From Alphaproteobacteria bacterium (GTDB taxonomy: Bacteria > Pseudomonadota > Alphaproteobacteria > RS24), in the NCBI GenBank assembly GCA_015163825.1, contig JAAOIL010000038.1, forward strand, positions 1-8,978: a stretch of DNA of 8,978 nt. The letters are read 5' to 3'. Below are positions 1 through 6,471 of the stretch, piece by piece. The notes below the pieces were generated by a model. That model was given only the letters and a program-made list of their open reading frames with translations. It had not been told where the DNA came from and did not search any database. Position numbers and translations under genes: made by a program. The number at the start of each line of letters is the position of its first letter. Within the stretch, counting starts at the first letter, position 1.

Positions 1-380
1 CACACCCCGATAAAGAGCGAAAGCCCGATATGCCCCGCCCCCGCATCTAGGCGGTGCAAAGGGCTTTGAAATATCACCCCGCCCTCATAACCATAATAGC
101 CGCCACTGCCATCATCAACAAAAATTGGTGGGGGATAGACCACCGCCCCGATTTCTATATTGGGGCTGGTGGTATAAGTGAATTCGGGGGCTATGCCGCT
201 TGCGCCCGGCTCTCGCCAATAGGTATGCCAACCATCGGCTAGTTTCAACTCCACCGCTATCGTCGTGGCGGTGGTGATAAGCCTTGCCGAGACCGCCTCA
301 TGCCTTTGCCACGCAGAGGATTCAGACGCAGCCAAAGTGGGCGGCGACCATAAAAGCAAACATAATAATATCAAGCGCAT
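1..380 (-). CDS. DsbD/ScsB-like periplasmic thiol-disulfide protein, N-terminal part (cut by window edge)
   Basis: The frame is open from an ATG at 380 to the left edge, giving 126 residues and no stop. Residues 1-18 look like a signal peptide (MRLILLCLLLWSPPTLAA), so the product is exported. Residues 47-67 contain LADGWHTYWREPG and a following SGIAPEF, the hallmark of the DsbD N-terminal-like domain found in ScsB-type and alphaproteobacterial DsbD-like proteins. Further on, YPPP (82-85) and YYGYEGGV (95-102) fit the same domain. In that family the domain faces the periplasm and is followed by a membrane electron-transfer region that takes electrons from cytoplasmic thioredoxin; that part lies outside the window. 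It is divergent from yqgE, a pairing seen in other alphaproteobacteria. No well-spaced Shine-Dalgarno is visible: a GGGGA abuts the ATG. Domain assignment is fairly firm; the full architecture (three-domain reductase or short stand-alone form) cannot be told. Confidence 0.82.
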   Translation of the reverse strand, partial: MRLILLCLLLWSPPTLAASESSAWQRHEAVSARLITTATTIAVELKLADGWHTYWREPGASGIAPEFTYTTSPNIEIGAVVYPPPIFVDDGSGGYYGYEGGVIFQSPLHRLDAGAGHIGLSLFIGV

Positions 381-387
381 TCCCCAA

Positions 388-438
388 TAGAGCGCCAAAA
401 ACGCCTATATTGTCAAGCCCCCAACTTACTGGCATAAA
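388..438. promoter_or_regulatory. Divergent promoter region with overlapping opposite -35-like elements
   Basis: The 64-bp gap between the two divergent genes holds a TTGTCA on the plus strand (410-415) with a CATAAA 17 bp downstream (433-438), a plausible sigma-70-like promoter for yqgE. On the minus strand an exact TTGACA (416-411) overlaps it and points toward the DsbD-like gene, but no good -10 is seen at 16-18 bp from it. Both elements would place transcription starts at or next to the start codons. This is pattern matching only; alphaproteobacterial promoters are degenerate. Confidence 0.3.
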
Positions 439-444
439 GGGACT

Positions 445-996
445 ATGGATATCAATCCCACTAATCTGGAAGGGCAATTATTACTTGCCGTCCCCACTAT
501 TGATGATGAACGTTTTGCGCGTAGTGTTATCTACATCACCGAGCATAACGCACAAGGCGCAACAGGCTATGTGCTGAATAAACCTTCGGCAAATACCGTC
601 TTGCAAGATATTCTGGTTAAAATGCCGCAAGAACTTATGGATACGGATGCCGCACAACTGCCAGTGTTTGTAGGCGGTCCTGTGCAAAGCGAACACGGAC
701 ACATTCTTTATCCGCAAGAGAGCCAGCAGAATTTGGTCGCCAGCACATCGCTAGAGATATTGGTGAAGGCGATAAAAACAAATCAACACCCCCTACCGCC
801 AATGCGGTTAATGCTAGGCTGTGCAAGTTGGACGAGCGGTCAGCTGGAAGATGAATTGCGCGAAAATGTTTGGCTGACCCTGCCCTTCAAAACCAAAGAT
901 ATTTTCAACATCGCCCCAGAGCAATTATATGATTATTGCCTTGCCTCAATGGGGTTTAATCTAAGTGCTATCAGCCATGAAGGTGGTTTGGCATAA
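445..996 (+). CDS. yqgE: YqgE/AlgH family protein (UPF0301/DUF179)
   Basis: This is a 183-residue protein, the usual length for the family. Family motifs in order are LEGQLLLAVP (8-17), RFARSVIYITEH (23-34), GYVLNKPS (41-48), VFVGGPVQ (74-81) and LGCASWTSGQLEDELREN (124-141), where most homologues have a Gly/Trp-rich GYAGW version. It has no signal peptide or membrane segment and is expected in the cytoplasm. The molecular function of the family is not established; the name AlgH comes from a reported role in alginate regulation in Pseudomonas, which should not be transferred here. The ATG at 445 is preceded by AAAGGGA about 3-4 bases upstream, a short-spaced ribosome site, and gives the normal family N-terminus. 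It is divergent from the DsbD-like gene, and its last 36 bp overlap the 3' end of the converging membrane-protein gene. Confidence 0.93.
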   Translation: MDINPTNLEGQLLLAVPTIDDERFARSVIYITEHNAQGATGYVLNKPSANTVLQDILVKMPQELMDTDAAQLPVFVGGPVQSEHGHILYPQESQQNLVASTSLEILVKAIKTNQHPLPPMRLMLGCASWTSGQLEDELRENVWLTLPFKTKDIFNIAPEQLYDYCLASMGFNLSAISHEGGLA

Positions 997-1866
997 ATCA
1001 TAAATCACTTGCAGACACGCAAGCGAAGCCCCGATAATCAAAGTGATATTACCAAGCGCATAAACCTGTATGGCATCACCACCATCAAAAGCGGCAATCG
1101 TCCAAAAGATAAAAGCCGTGATGACACTTATATCAAATATGGGTAGAGGGCGGCGGTGCCAATAAAATATCCCCGCACGAATAAGCGCCAGCACTGCCAA
1201 CACCCACCACACAGAAAAAGCCGTATGCCAATATCCCCACAGCATCAACATCAACACGAATAATGTGGCAGCCAAAAAACACACGCCACCTGATGAAGTT
1301 AGGGATGAATTAGTGCGCCGCATAATCGCTAGAATTCCTGTCAGGGTAAATGTCGCCCCCAACAACACCGCCATAATCGTCAATAATGTCGTGCGCATTG
1401 TCTGGCGGGCAGCGGCAAATGCCACCTGATAATCGGGCGACCATATATAAATATCCGCCACATCATAATTTCCCAAAAGCAAGAAACTCTGCACATTGCG
1501 GGGGGCAATCGTGAAAGGCAAAATAGCGGGGGTGTCGGGGTGGGCGACAAATATCTCATCATTGGCAGCAATCAAGCGCAATAAATTACCTGTAGGAGCA
1601 GATGAAAATAAGGCGGTGATAGGATTGGTGCTTGTCGCATGGCGCAAATGCAAAGTAAGTGGTGTTTCCCCACCATTGCGAATAGCAAAAATATGCCCAC
1701 TTCCCTTTTCATTGGCATTTTCATTAGGTGAAAAATAGGGTGCAAGGGCAAATACTCTAACGCCGCCCTCTTGTAGTCGCAATGGTTCTACCGCTTGCGC
1801 CGTTTGCCCCGCTTGCGTTATTTGCAAGGCACACAACAAAACCAAAAACGCTAACACTCTATACAT
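961..1866 (-). CDS. Signal-peptide, multi-helix membrane protein of unknown function (possibly 7TMR-DISM-like)
   Basis: I do not recognise this 301-residue protein with certainty. Residues 1-20 form a signal peptide (cleavage likely near ITQAG). Residues about 21-155 are a soluble, probably beta-rich and periplasmic region without cysteines. About five hydrophobic helices follow, near 159-182, 194-212, 216-236, 243-260 and 267-290, then a short tail. A periplasmic domain followed by a bundle of helices resembles the sensory input half of 7TMR-DISM receptors, but no GGDEF, EAL, kinase or other output domain follows, and the helix count is short of seven. The ATG directly abuts the TAA of thrC (zero spacing) with no convincing Shine-Dalgarno, so translation is probably coupled to thrC. 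It is the last gene of the cox unit and overlaps yqgE at the 3' end. The coding call is secure from the signal peptide, the helix pattern and operon position; function is open. Confidence 0.8.
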   Translation of the reverse strand: MYRVLAFLVLLCALQITQAGQTAQAVEPLRLQEGGVRVFALAPYFSPNENANEKGSGHIFAIRNGGETPLTLHLRHATSTNPITALFSSAPTGNLLRLIAANDEIFVAHPDTPAILPFTIAPRNVQSFLLLGNYDVADIYIWSPDYQVAFAAARQTMRTTLLTIMAVLLGATFTLTGILAIMRRTNSSLTSSGGVCFLAATLFVLMLMLWGYWHTAFSVWWVLAVLALIRAGIFYWHRRPLPIFDISVITAFIFWTIAAFDGGDAIQVYALGNITLIIGASLACLQVIYDLCQTTFMADST

Positions 1867-3258
1867 TTATCTTTTATGGGTGCGGATAAAGTCTTGCACC
1901 GCCTCTATATTGTTCGGTAAATGCGTGATGCGTTCCTGTTTATCTGCCAGTGCTGTAATGCTGGCGGGGGTATTATCTAACGCTCCATAAGCGGCCGCCA
2001 CCGCTTGCGGAAACTTGGCGGGATGTGCGGTCGCCAAAGATATTATCGGTATATCTGCCGCTAAATCCATCTTTTGTGCCGCCCCAACACCAACCGCACT
2101 ATGCGGGTCTATCTCTAGCCCATGCGTCGCCTTCACCTCTTGCATAATGGCGAGGGTTTCGCGTTCATCTATACGCGCGGCGGCGAAAATTTGTCGCATT
2201 GTCGCCAGCGCCGCCTCATCTATATCAAACGCCCCCTCTTGCGTGAGCGCATTCATATACGCACACACTTTAGCGGCATCACGATTGCTGACCTCAAACA
2301 AAAGACGCTCAAAATTACTGGAAACCTGAATATCCATACTCGGGCTATGCGTGGCAGTAACCGCACCCAGTGCATAGCGCCCACTTTGTAGGGTGCGTGC
2401 CAGAATATCATTCACATTGGTCGCTATCATCAATTGCGCTATCGGCAAACCCATACGAGCCGCAGCATAGCCCGCAAAAATATCCCCGAAATTGCCAGTC
2501 GGCACACTAAACGCAACTTGTCTATCGGGCGCCCCCAATTGTGCCGCCGCCGTGAAATAATAAACAATCTGCGCCATTACCCTAGCCCAGTTTATGGAAT
2601 TCACACCCGATAAAGCACATTGCGTGCGAAACGCACTATCATTAAACGCCGCCTTCACCAAAGATTGGCAGTCATCAAATGTGCCATCAATCGCTATCGC
2701 ATGAACGTGTGCATCGCTGACACTCGTCATCTGGCGACGTTGGACATCTGACACACGACCATCGGGGTAGAGTATGAAAATATCCACCGCCTCGCGCCCC
2801 CGAAAAGCCGCAATCGCCGCACCACCTGTATCACCAGAAGTCGCCCCGATAATGGATGCGCGCGCCCCACGCCTGATAAGCGCATCATCCATAAGACGCG
2901 CCAATAATTGCATCGCCACATCCTTAAAGGCAAGGCTTGGTCCGTGATAGAGTTCTAATAAATGTATTTGATCTGTCAATTGCGCAAGCGGTGCTACCTC
3001 TGGGGTGGAGAAAGTCGCATAAGCCTGCGCCACGAAATCTGGCAGACGTTGCGCCAACACACTATCGCCCATAAAAGGGGTTAGCACCTCTACCGCCACA
3101 GCCTCATAAGATTTATCACAGAAAGAGGCAATCACCGCTTTGTCTAATTGCACCCATTCTTGCGGCACATAAAGACCGCCATCGCTGGCAAGACTGCTTA
3201 GCATCGCATCCTCAAACCCTAATGTGGGTGCGCTTCCTCTGGTGCTGATATATTTCAT
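1867..3258 (-). CDS. thrC: Threonine synthase
   Basis: A 463-residue PLP enzyme that converts O-phospho-L-homoserine to threonine, the last step of threonine synthesis in the cytoplasm. The N-terminus MKYISTRG and the SDGGLYVP segment (25-32) are typical. GPSLAFKD (106-113) carries the PLP Schiff-base lysine K112, and GATSGDTGG (138-146) is the phosphate-binding loop; PTGNFGD later in the chain also fits. The open frame extends upstream to 3345, but the start at 3258 is chosen because it gives the family N-terminus and an AAGGA lies 11 bases upstream, inside the last codons of surf1; the upstream extension would overlap surf1 by about 80 bp. Only 8 bp separate it from the surf1 stop. Its place after surf1 in a cox cluster is a recurring alphaproteobacterial arrangement, with no direct metabolic link to the oxidase. 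Confidence 0.96.
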   Translation of the reverse strand: MKYISTRGSAPTLGFEDAMLSSLASDGGLYVPQEWVQLDKAVIASFCDKSYEAVAVEVLTPFMGDSVLAQRLPDFVAQAYATFSTPEVAPLAQLTDQIHLLELYHGPSLAFKDVAMQLLARLMDDALIRRGARASIIGATSGDTGGAAIAAFRGREAVDIFILYPDGRVSDVQRRQMTSVSDAHVHAIAIDGTFDDCQSLVKAAFNDSAFRTQCALSGVNSINWARVMAQIVYYFTAAAQLGAPDRQVAFSVPTGNFGDIFAGYAAARMGLPIAQLMIATNVNDILARTLQSGRYALGAVTATHSPSMDIQVSSNFERLLFEVSNRDAAKVCAYMNALTQEGAFDIDEAALATMRQIFAAARIDERETLAIMQEVKATHGLEIDPHSAVGVGAAQKMDLAADIPIISLATAHPAKFPQAVAAAYGALDNTPASITALADKQERITHLPNNIEAVQDFIRTHKR

Positions 3259-3266
3259 TTCGTGTT

Positions 3267-3980
3267 CTATCCTTGCGCTTGCTTGTGCTCCCTGATGTGC
3301 CATAGAAGCGAGATAATGACAAGTATTCCCGCTAGTGAAAACCAAGTTATCATATAACCAAAATGTTTATTGGGCAGAGTGAGGCGCGATTGATTACCAT
3401 AAGGAGGGGTGCGGGTGGCGGTCGTCACTTCACCTAACACGGCGGGCAATGCCACTTGCCAATATCTGCTCATAATATCAGAATCGCGCACATAAAGTGT
3501 TTCTTGCGCTAGATTATCTCCCGCCGAAAACCAGTTGCGCTTATCTGCCCAACGCAAAATAACCTCTATTGATGTGTCTTTGATTTCACGCGGCGGCTTA
3601 CCCTTTAAGCGGGCGGGGATAAACCCCCTATCAATCGCAATCGCTGTGCCATCGGCTAAAATGAAAGGCTGTAAAATATGATAGCCGACTTTATCTATCG
3701 TCGCCAAAGAAGCGGGCTTATTATTGATTTGTGTGAACCAATATAATGTCTTATCCGCAAATGCCCCGTATAATCTTGCGCGTCTGTAATGGTGTGTATC
3801 TTCACGCAAACTGGCAATGTCTGCCGCAGTCGCAATCTCTAGCGGCGCAGAGTGCGTGCGCGCGATGATTTGTGCTTGTAGGTTTTGCTTCCATATCAGT
3901 CGCTCTGCTTGCCATGTGCCTAACGCTATCAGGGCGATGAACGCAAAGCCTGTAAAGCCAATGGATAGCGCAAGACGCAA
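3267..3980 (-). CDS. surf1: SURF1 family cytochrome oxidase assembly protein, TTG start
   Basis: A 237-residue inner-membrane protein of the SURF1/Shy1 family, which helps place heme A in subunit I of aa3 oxidases. The layout is the family one: an N-terminal helix (about 4-22) ending in LGTWQ (20-24), a periplasmic domain, and a C-terminal helix (about 209-228) preceded by LPNKHFGYMITWFSLAG (202-218), which includes a histidine (H206) at the family's conserved position near helix two. No ATG or GTG is available near the N-terminus; the start is a TTG at 3980, preceded at 7 bases by AGGGAA (3993-3988) embedded in the last codons and stop of coxC. Three bp separate it from coxC. Starting here gives exactly the expected short head before the first helix, so the TTG is well supported. 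Confidence 0.94.
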   Translation of the reverse strand: MRLALSIGFTGFAFIALIALGTWQAERLIWKQNLQAQIIARTHSAPLEIATAADIASLREDTHHYRRARLYGAFADKTLYWFTQINNKPASLATIDKVGYHILQPFILADGTAIAIDRGFIPARLKGKPPREIKDTSIEVILRWADKRNWFSAGDNLAQETLYVRDSDIMSRYWQVALPAVLGEVTTATRTPPYGNQSRLTLPNKHFGYMITWFSLAGILVIISLLWHIREHKQAQG

Positions 3981-3983
3981 ATG

Positions 3984-4799
3984 TTAGTTCCCTGACCCGA
4001 TGACATAAATCACGATAAAGAGGAATAGCCACACAACATCAACAAAATGCCAATACCATGCCGCCGCCTCAAAACCGAAATGTTGTTGCGGGGTAAAACC
4101 ACCCCGATATGCCCGAATAAGGCACACCATCAGAAATATCGTGCCAACAATCACGTGGAAGCCGTGAAAGCCTGTCGCCATATAAAATGTTGCCCCATAG
4201 ATATGCCCCGAAAAACCAAAGCCAGCATGGGAATATTCATAAGCCTGAAAGCCTGTAAAGGTTAGCCCCAAAAGCACGGTAAGCACCAAGCCCCATATCA
4301 AACCCTTGCGGTCATTATGTAGCAGCGCATGGTGCGCCCATGTAACGGTTGTGCCAGACGTCAGCAATATCAATGTATTGATAAGCGGTAAATGCCATGG
4401 GTCAAATGTCTCTATGCCTTGTGGTGGCCACACCCCACCTGTTAGTGCATTGCGCGCCTCTGCTACCATATCGCCCGGATAGAGGCTAGCATCAAAATAT
4501 GCCCAGAACCACGCCACGAAAAACATAACCTCAGACACGATGAATAAAATCATGCCATAGCGATGATGCATCTGCACCACGGGGGTATGGTCGCCCCCTT
4601 CCGCCTCGCGCAGGACATCACGCCACCACGCCAACATCGTATAACCAATAGCCACCAGCCCCATAAGGAATAACCATATAGTGTCATTGTGCATATACTG
4701 AATCGCACCCAATGTCGTTAATAATACACTCAGCGCGCCAACCACAGGCCAAGGGCTGGGATCTACCAAGTGATAATCATGTTCGTTTGCGTGTGCCAT
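3984..4799 (-). CDS. coxC: Cytochrome c oxidase subunit III (aa3 type)
   Basis: A 271-residue integral membrane protein with about seven helices, the full mitochondrial-type form of subunit III. It does not bind the redox centres but stabilises subunit I and proton uptake. Clear family signatures are HDYHLVDPSPWP (7-18), MLAWWRDV (55-62), the SEVMFFVAWFWAYF segment (89-102) with the conserved membrane glutamate E90, GGVWPPQGI (121-129), FHGFHVIVGT (211-220) and WYWHFVDVVWLFLF (248-261). The ATG at 4799 has a consensus AGGAGG (4812-4807) at 7 bases, lying in the last codons of ctaG, whose stop is 3 bp upstream. The small DUF983 gene found next to coxC in many relatives is absent; coxC is followed directly by surf1. 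Confidence 0.98.
   Translation of the reverse strand: MAHANEHDYHLVDPSPWPVVGALSVLLTTLGAIQYMHNDTIWLFLMGLVAIGYTMLAWWRDVLREAEGGDHTPVVQMHHRYGMILFIVSEVMFFVAWFWAYFDASLYPGDMVAEARNALTGGVWPPQGIETFDPWHLPLINTLILLTSGTTVTWAHHALLHNDRKGLIWGLVLTVLLGLTFTGFQAYEYSHAGFGFSGHIYGATFYMATGFHGFHVIVGTIFLMVCLIRAYRGGFTPQQHFGFEAAAWYWHFVDVVWLFLFIVIYVIGSGN
3988..3993 (-). promoter_or_regulatory. Ribosome binding site supporting the surf1 TTG start
   Basis: AGGGAA lies 7 bases before the TTG at 3980 and within the last codons of coxC. No other start codon in the vicinity has a comparable site. Confidence 0.7.
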
Positions 4800-4802
4800 A
4801 AT

Positions 4803-5402
4803 CTAGCCTCCTATTTTTGGTGTGCCAGTATCAACACGAGTGTTCGGGGTTTCAAAAAATGTATAAGATAAAGTAATCGTATCAACATCATCCATTTCTG
4901 GGTCGTCCAAAATCTCTGGGTCTATGTAAAAAGTAACAGGCATATCCACCACCTGACCCGCCGCCAATGTTTGTTGTGTGAAGCAAAAGCAATCTATCTT
5001 CGTAAAGTAATAACCCGCCTTCGCTGGCGCAACATTATAAGTTGCCGTGCCATGCACTTGCTTATCCGCCAGATTGCGGGCTGTGTAAAATACCAAACCT
5101 TGCTCCCCAACATTGAGGACAACCGCTTGTGGCGGCGCCTCAAACGACCATGGCATATTGCGATTGAGACTTGCATCAAAGCGTATCGTAATCTTGCGCC
5201 CCGCCTCAGAAGCGATAGACGCAAGCACTGGGGAAGATGGGGAAGATGGGGGGGATGTCGCCACATTTGTAGTGCCACCATAGCCAGTAACACGGCAGAA
5301 TAAATCGTATAATGGCACAGACGCATAAGCAGCACCCAACATTATAAAGACCACCGCTAGCGATGCCCCTACGACTTTTTGATTTTTGCGCTTCATATCC
5401 AT
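4803..5402 (-). CDS. ctaG: Cytochrome c oxidase assembly protein CtaG/Cox11
   Basis: A 199-residue copper chaperone that delivers CuB to subunit I. It has a short cytoplasmic head, one membrane helix (about 9-28), and a periplasmic immunoglobulin-like domain. YDLFCRVTGYGGT (32-44) and the copper-binding KIDCFCFTQQTL (135-146, C138 and C140) are present, along with the third conserved cysteine C36. The C-terminal VTFYIDPEI and ITLSYTFF are also typical. The ATG at 5402 is preceded by AAGGGA (5414-5409) at 6 bases, straddling the stop of the 48-residue gene; a second ATG two codons in is possible but less well spaced. An oddity is a Ser-Pro stretch PPSSPSSP (51-58), encoded by a 9-bp tandem repeat and a run of seven C on the coding strand, inserted just after the GGTT motif. 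Membership is certain. Confidence 0.97.
   Translation of the reverse strand: MDMKRKNQKVVGASLAVVFIMLGAAYASVPLYDLFCRVTGYGGTTNVATSPPSSPSSPVLASIASEAGRKITIRFDASLNRNMPWSFEAPPQAVVLNVGEQGLVFYTARNLADKQVHGTATYNVAPAKAGYYFTKIDCFCFTQQTLAAGQVVDMPVTFYIDPEILDDPEMDDVDTITLSYTFFETPNTRVDTGTPKIGG
4807..4812 (-). promoter_or_regulatory. Consensus ribosome binding site of coxC
   Basis: AGGAGG, a full Shine-Dalgarno match, sits 7 bases before the coxC ATG and is written into the last codons of ctaG (encoding the terminal Gly-Gly). It is the strongest ribosome site in the operon. Confidence 0.85.
5231..5254. repeat. Short tandem repeat and G7 run within ctaG
   Basis: On the plus strand a 9-bp unit (GGGAAGATG) occurs twice in a row, followed by seven G (5248-5254). 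On the coding strand it gives the Ser-Pro stretch PPSSPSSP of CtaG. It lies between the membrane helix and the copper-binding loop, so a slip out of frame here would remove the copper-binding domain. Confidence 0.8.
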
Positions 5403-5408
5403 TTCGTA

Positions 5409-5414
5409 TCCCTT
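5409..5414 (-). promoter_or_regulatory. Ribosome binding site of ctaG, overlapping the small-ORF stop
   Basis: AAGGGA lies 6 bases before the ATG at 5402 and shares its first two bases with the TAA of the 48-residue gene, so termination and initiation are physically linked. Confidence 0.7.
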
Positions 5415-5559
5415 AAAGAGCCCGTTGCATTATATTCGCGCCAAGTTTAACCACCGTCACGAGATAAAACATAAGCACCACTGCCCCCAATACAATCGCC
5501 AATAATGTTGCCTTGCGACGCCGTGATTTTAATAGGGCTTGTGTCCATTGCGGTTCCAT
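5413..5559 (-). CDS. 48-residue single-helix membrane protein between ctaB and ctaG (CoxF-like)
   Basis: This small frame encodes 48 residues: a basic N-terminal part (KSRRRK at 11-16), one strong membrane helix (about 19-36, LLAIVLGAVVLMFYLVTV) and a short tail KLGANIMQRAL. The positive-inside rule puts the N-terminus in the cytoplasm. Its ATG overlaps the ctaB stop by one base (TAATG), with AGGGGG about 8 bases upstream, and its stop overlaps the ribosome site of ctaG, so it fills exactly the gap between the two genes. Many alphaproteobacterial cox operons carry a small one-helix protein here, sometimes labelled CoxF; the FYLVTVVKLG segment matches my memory of that group, but I cannot verify it. 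A role in oxidase assembly or stability is inference from position. Confidence 0.8.
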   Translation of the reverse strand: MEPQWTQALLKSRRRKATLLAIVLGAVVLMFYLVTVVKLGANIMQRAL

Positions 5560-6467
5560 TATGCTAGCCCCCTATCTAATAATAGAGCAGAAAAGATAAC
5601 AAACAAATAAAAGATGGAATAAGCAAATAACCCCCCTGCCCATTTATTTTTTTGGCGCACAAGCAGAGTTGTTATGGCAAGTGTCAAAAACCCCGCCCCC
5701 ATAATCATCGCCACCTGCATATAGAGCAAACCAGAAAAGCCCAACACATAAGGCAATGCCGATGCCCCTACCAACAAAAGCGAGTAGGCAAGGATGTTCC
5801 ATAATGTCGTTTTTATACCCGCAACGACTGGCAACATAGGGATATTAACCCGCTTATAATCTTCGTTTTTGATAAGTGCCAAAGCCCAAAAATGCGGCGG
5901 TGTCCATAAAAAGATAATCAAGAAAAATATAAACGGCTCTAGTGCCAATGTGTTTGTTGCCGCCGCCCAACCAATGACAGGCGGCAATGCCCCCGCCGCA
6001 CCGCCTATGACAATGTTTTGTGGTGTGCGGCGTTTCAAAACCATCGTATAAAACCACGCATAAAAAACTATCGTGAAAAGTAAAAGCGCCCCGCTTAAAT
6101 AATTTATCAAAACCCCCAGCGACACAACCGAAAAAGCGGCAAGGCATATACCCAAAGTCAAGGCTTCGCCCCGCAATACCCGCCCCGATGGAATAGGCCG
6201 CGCTGCTGTGCGTTCCATCTTTGCGTCAATATCCGCCTCGTACCACATATTGAGAACCGCAGAAGCCCCCGCCCCCGCCGCTATCAATATGAGCGCCACA
6301 AGCATAAGCACAGGGTGCATTGCGGGTATCGTTTGCGGTGCCATAAGCATACCCACCAAAGCCGTGAATATAACCAGCGACATCACACGCGGTTTCATCA
6401 ATGCAATATAATCACCCGCATGTGCATCGTCGCTTAATAATAGTGGTTCTGTTTGCGAGATGTTCAT
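5559..6467 (-). CDS. ctaB: Protoheme IX farnesyltransferase (heme O synthase)
   Basis: A 302-residue UbiA-superfamily membrane prenyltransferase that adds a farnesyl group to heme b to make heme O, the precursor of heme A for this oxidase. The first polyprenyl/Mg-binding motif is NMWYEADIDAKMERTAARP (73-91) with N73, D79 and D81; YIALMKPRV (20-28) precedes the first helix; the second conserved loop includes WTPPHFWALAL (188-198), then DYKRVNIPMLPV (203-214). Around nine hydrophobic helices are evident. The length is typical (Cox10/CtaB about 300). The ATG at 6467 lies 4 bp after the coxA stop; the only purine-rich site is AAAGG 12 bases upstream inside the coxA end, so initiation probably relies on coupling. 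Its TAA shares one base with the next ATG. The heme A synthase gene (ctaA) is not in the window. Confidence 0.97.
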   Translation of the reverse strand: MNISQTEPLLLSDDAHAGDYIALMKPRVMSLVIFTALVGMLMAPQTIPAMHPVLMLVALILIAAGAGASAVLNMWYEADIDAKMERTAARPIPSGRVLRGEALTLGICLAAFSVVSLGVLINYLSGALLLFTIVFYAWFYTMVLKRRTPQNIVIGGAAGALPPVIGWAAATNTLALEPFIFFLIIFLWTPPHFWALALIKNEDYKRVNIPMLPVVAGIKTTLWNILAYSLLLVGASALPYVLGFSGLLYMQVAMIMGAGFLTLAITTLLVRQKNKWAGGLFAYSIFYLFVIFSALLLDRGLA

Positions 6468-6471
6468 TATA

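Noticed and set aside
54..577. Plus-strand frames at 54-242 and 284-577
   Set aside because: They are antisense to the DsbD-like gene or out of frame with yqgE, with no recognisable protein features.
3259..3345. Upstream extension of thrC by 29 codons
   Set aside because: It would overlap surf1 and adds a head not found in threonine synthases; the ATG at 3258 gives the family N-terminus and has an AAGGA upstream.
961..3345. Possible transferred island at the operon end
   Set aside because: Codon and base use look like those of the cox genes, and no insertion sequence, integrase, tRNA or direct-repeat boundary is visible.
4971..5335. Frames of about 110 residues on both strands over ctaG
   Set aside because: They are shadows of ctaG in other frames, rich in Arg, Cys and His with no domain pattern.
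6250..6290. C-rich, repeat-like patch in ctaB
   Set aside because: It encodes the Ala/Gly-rich first helix region of CtaB (AAGAGASA), so it is explained by composition.
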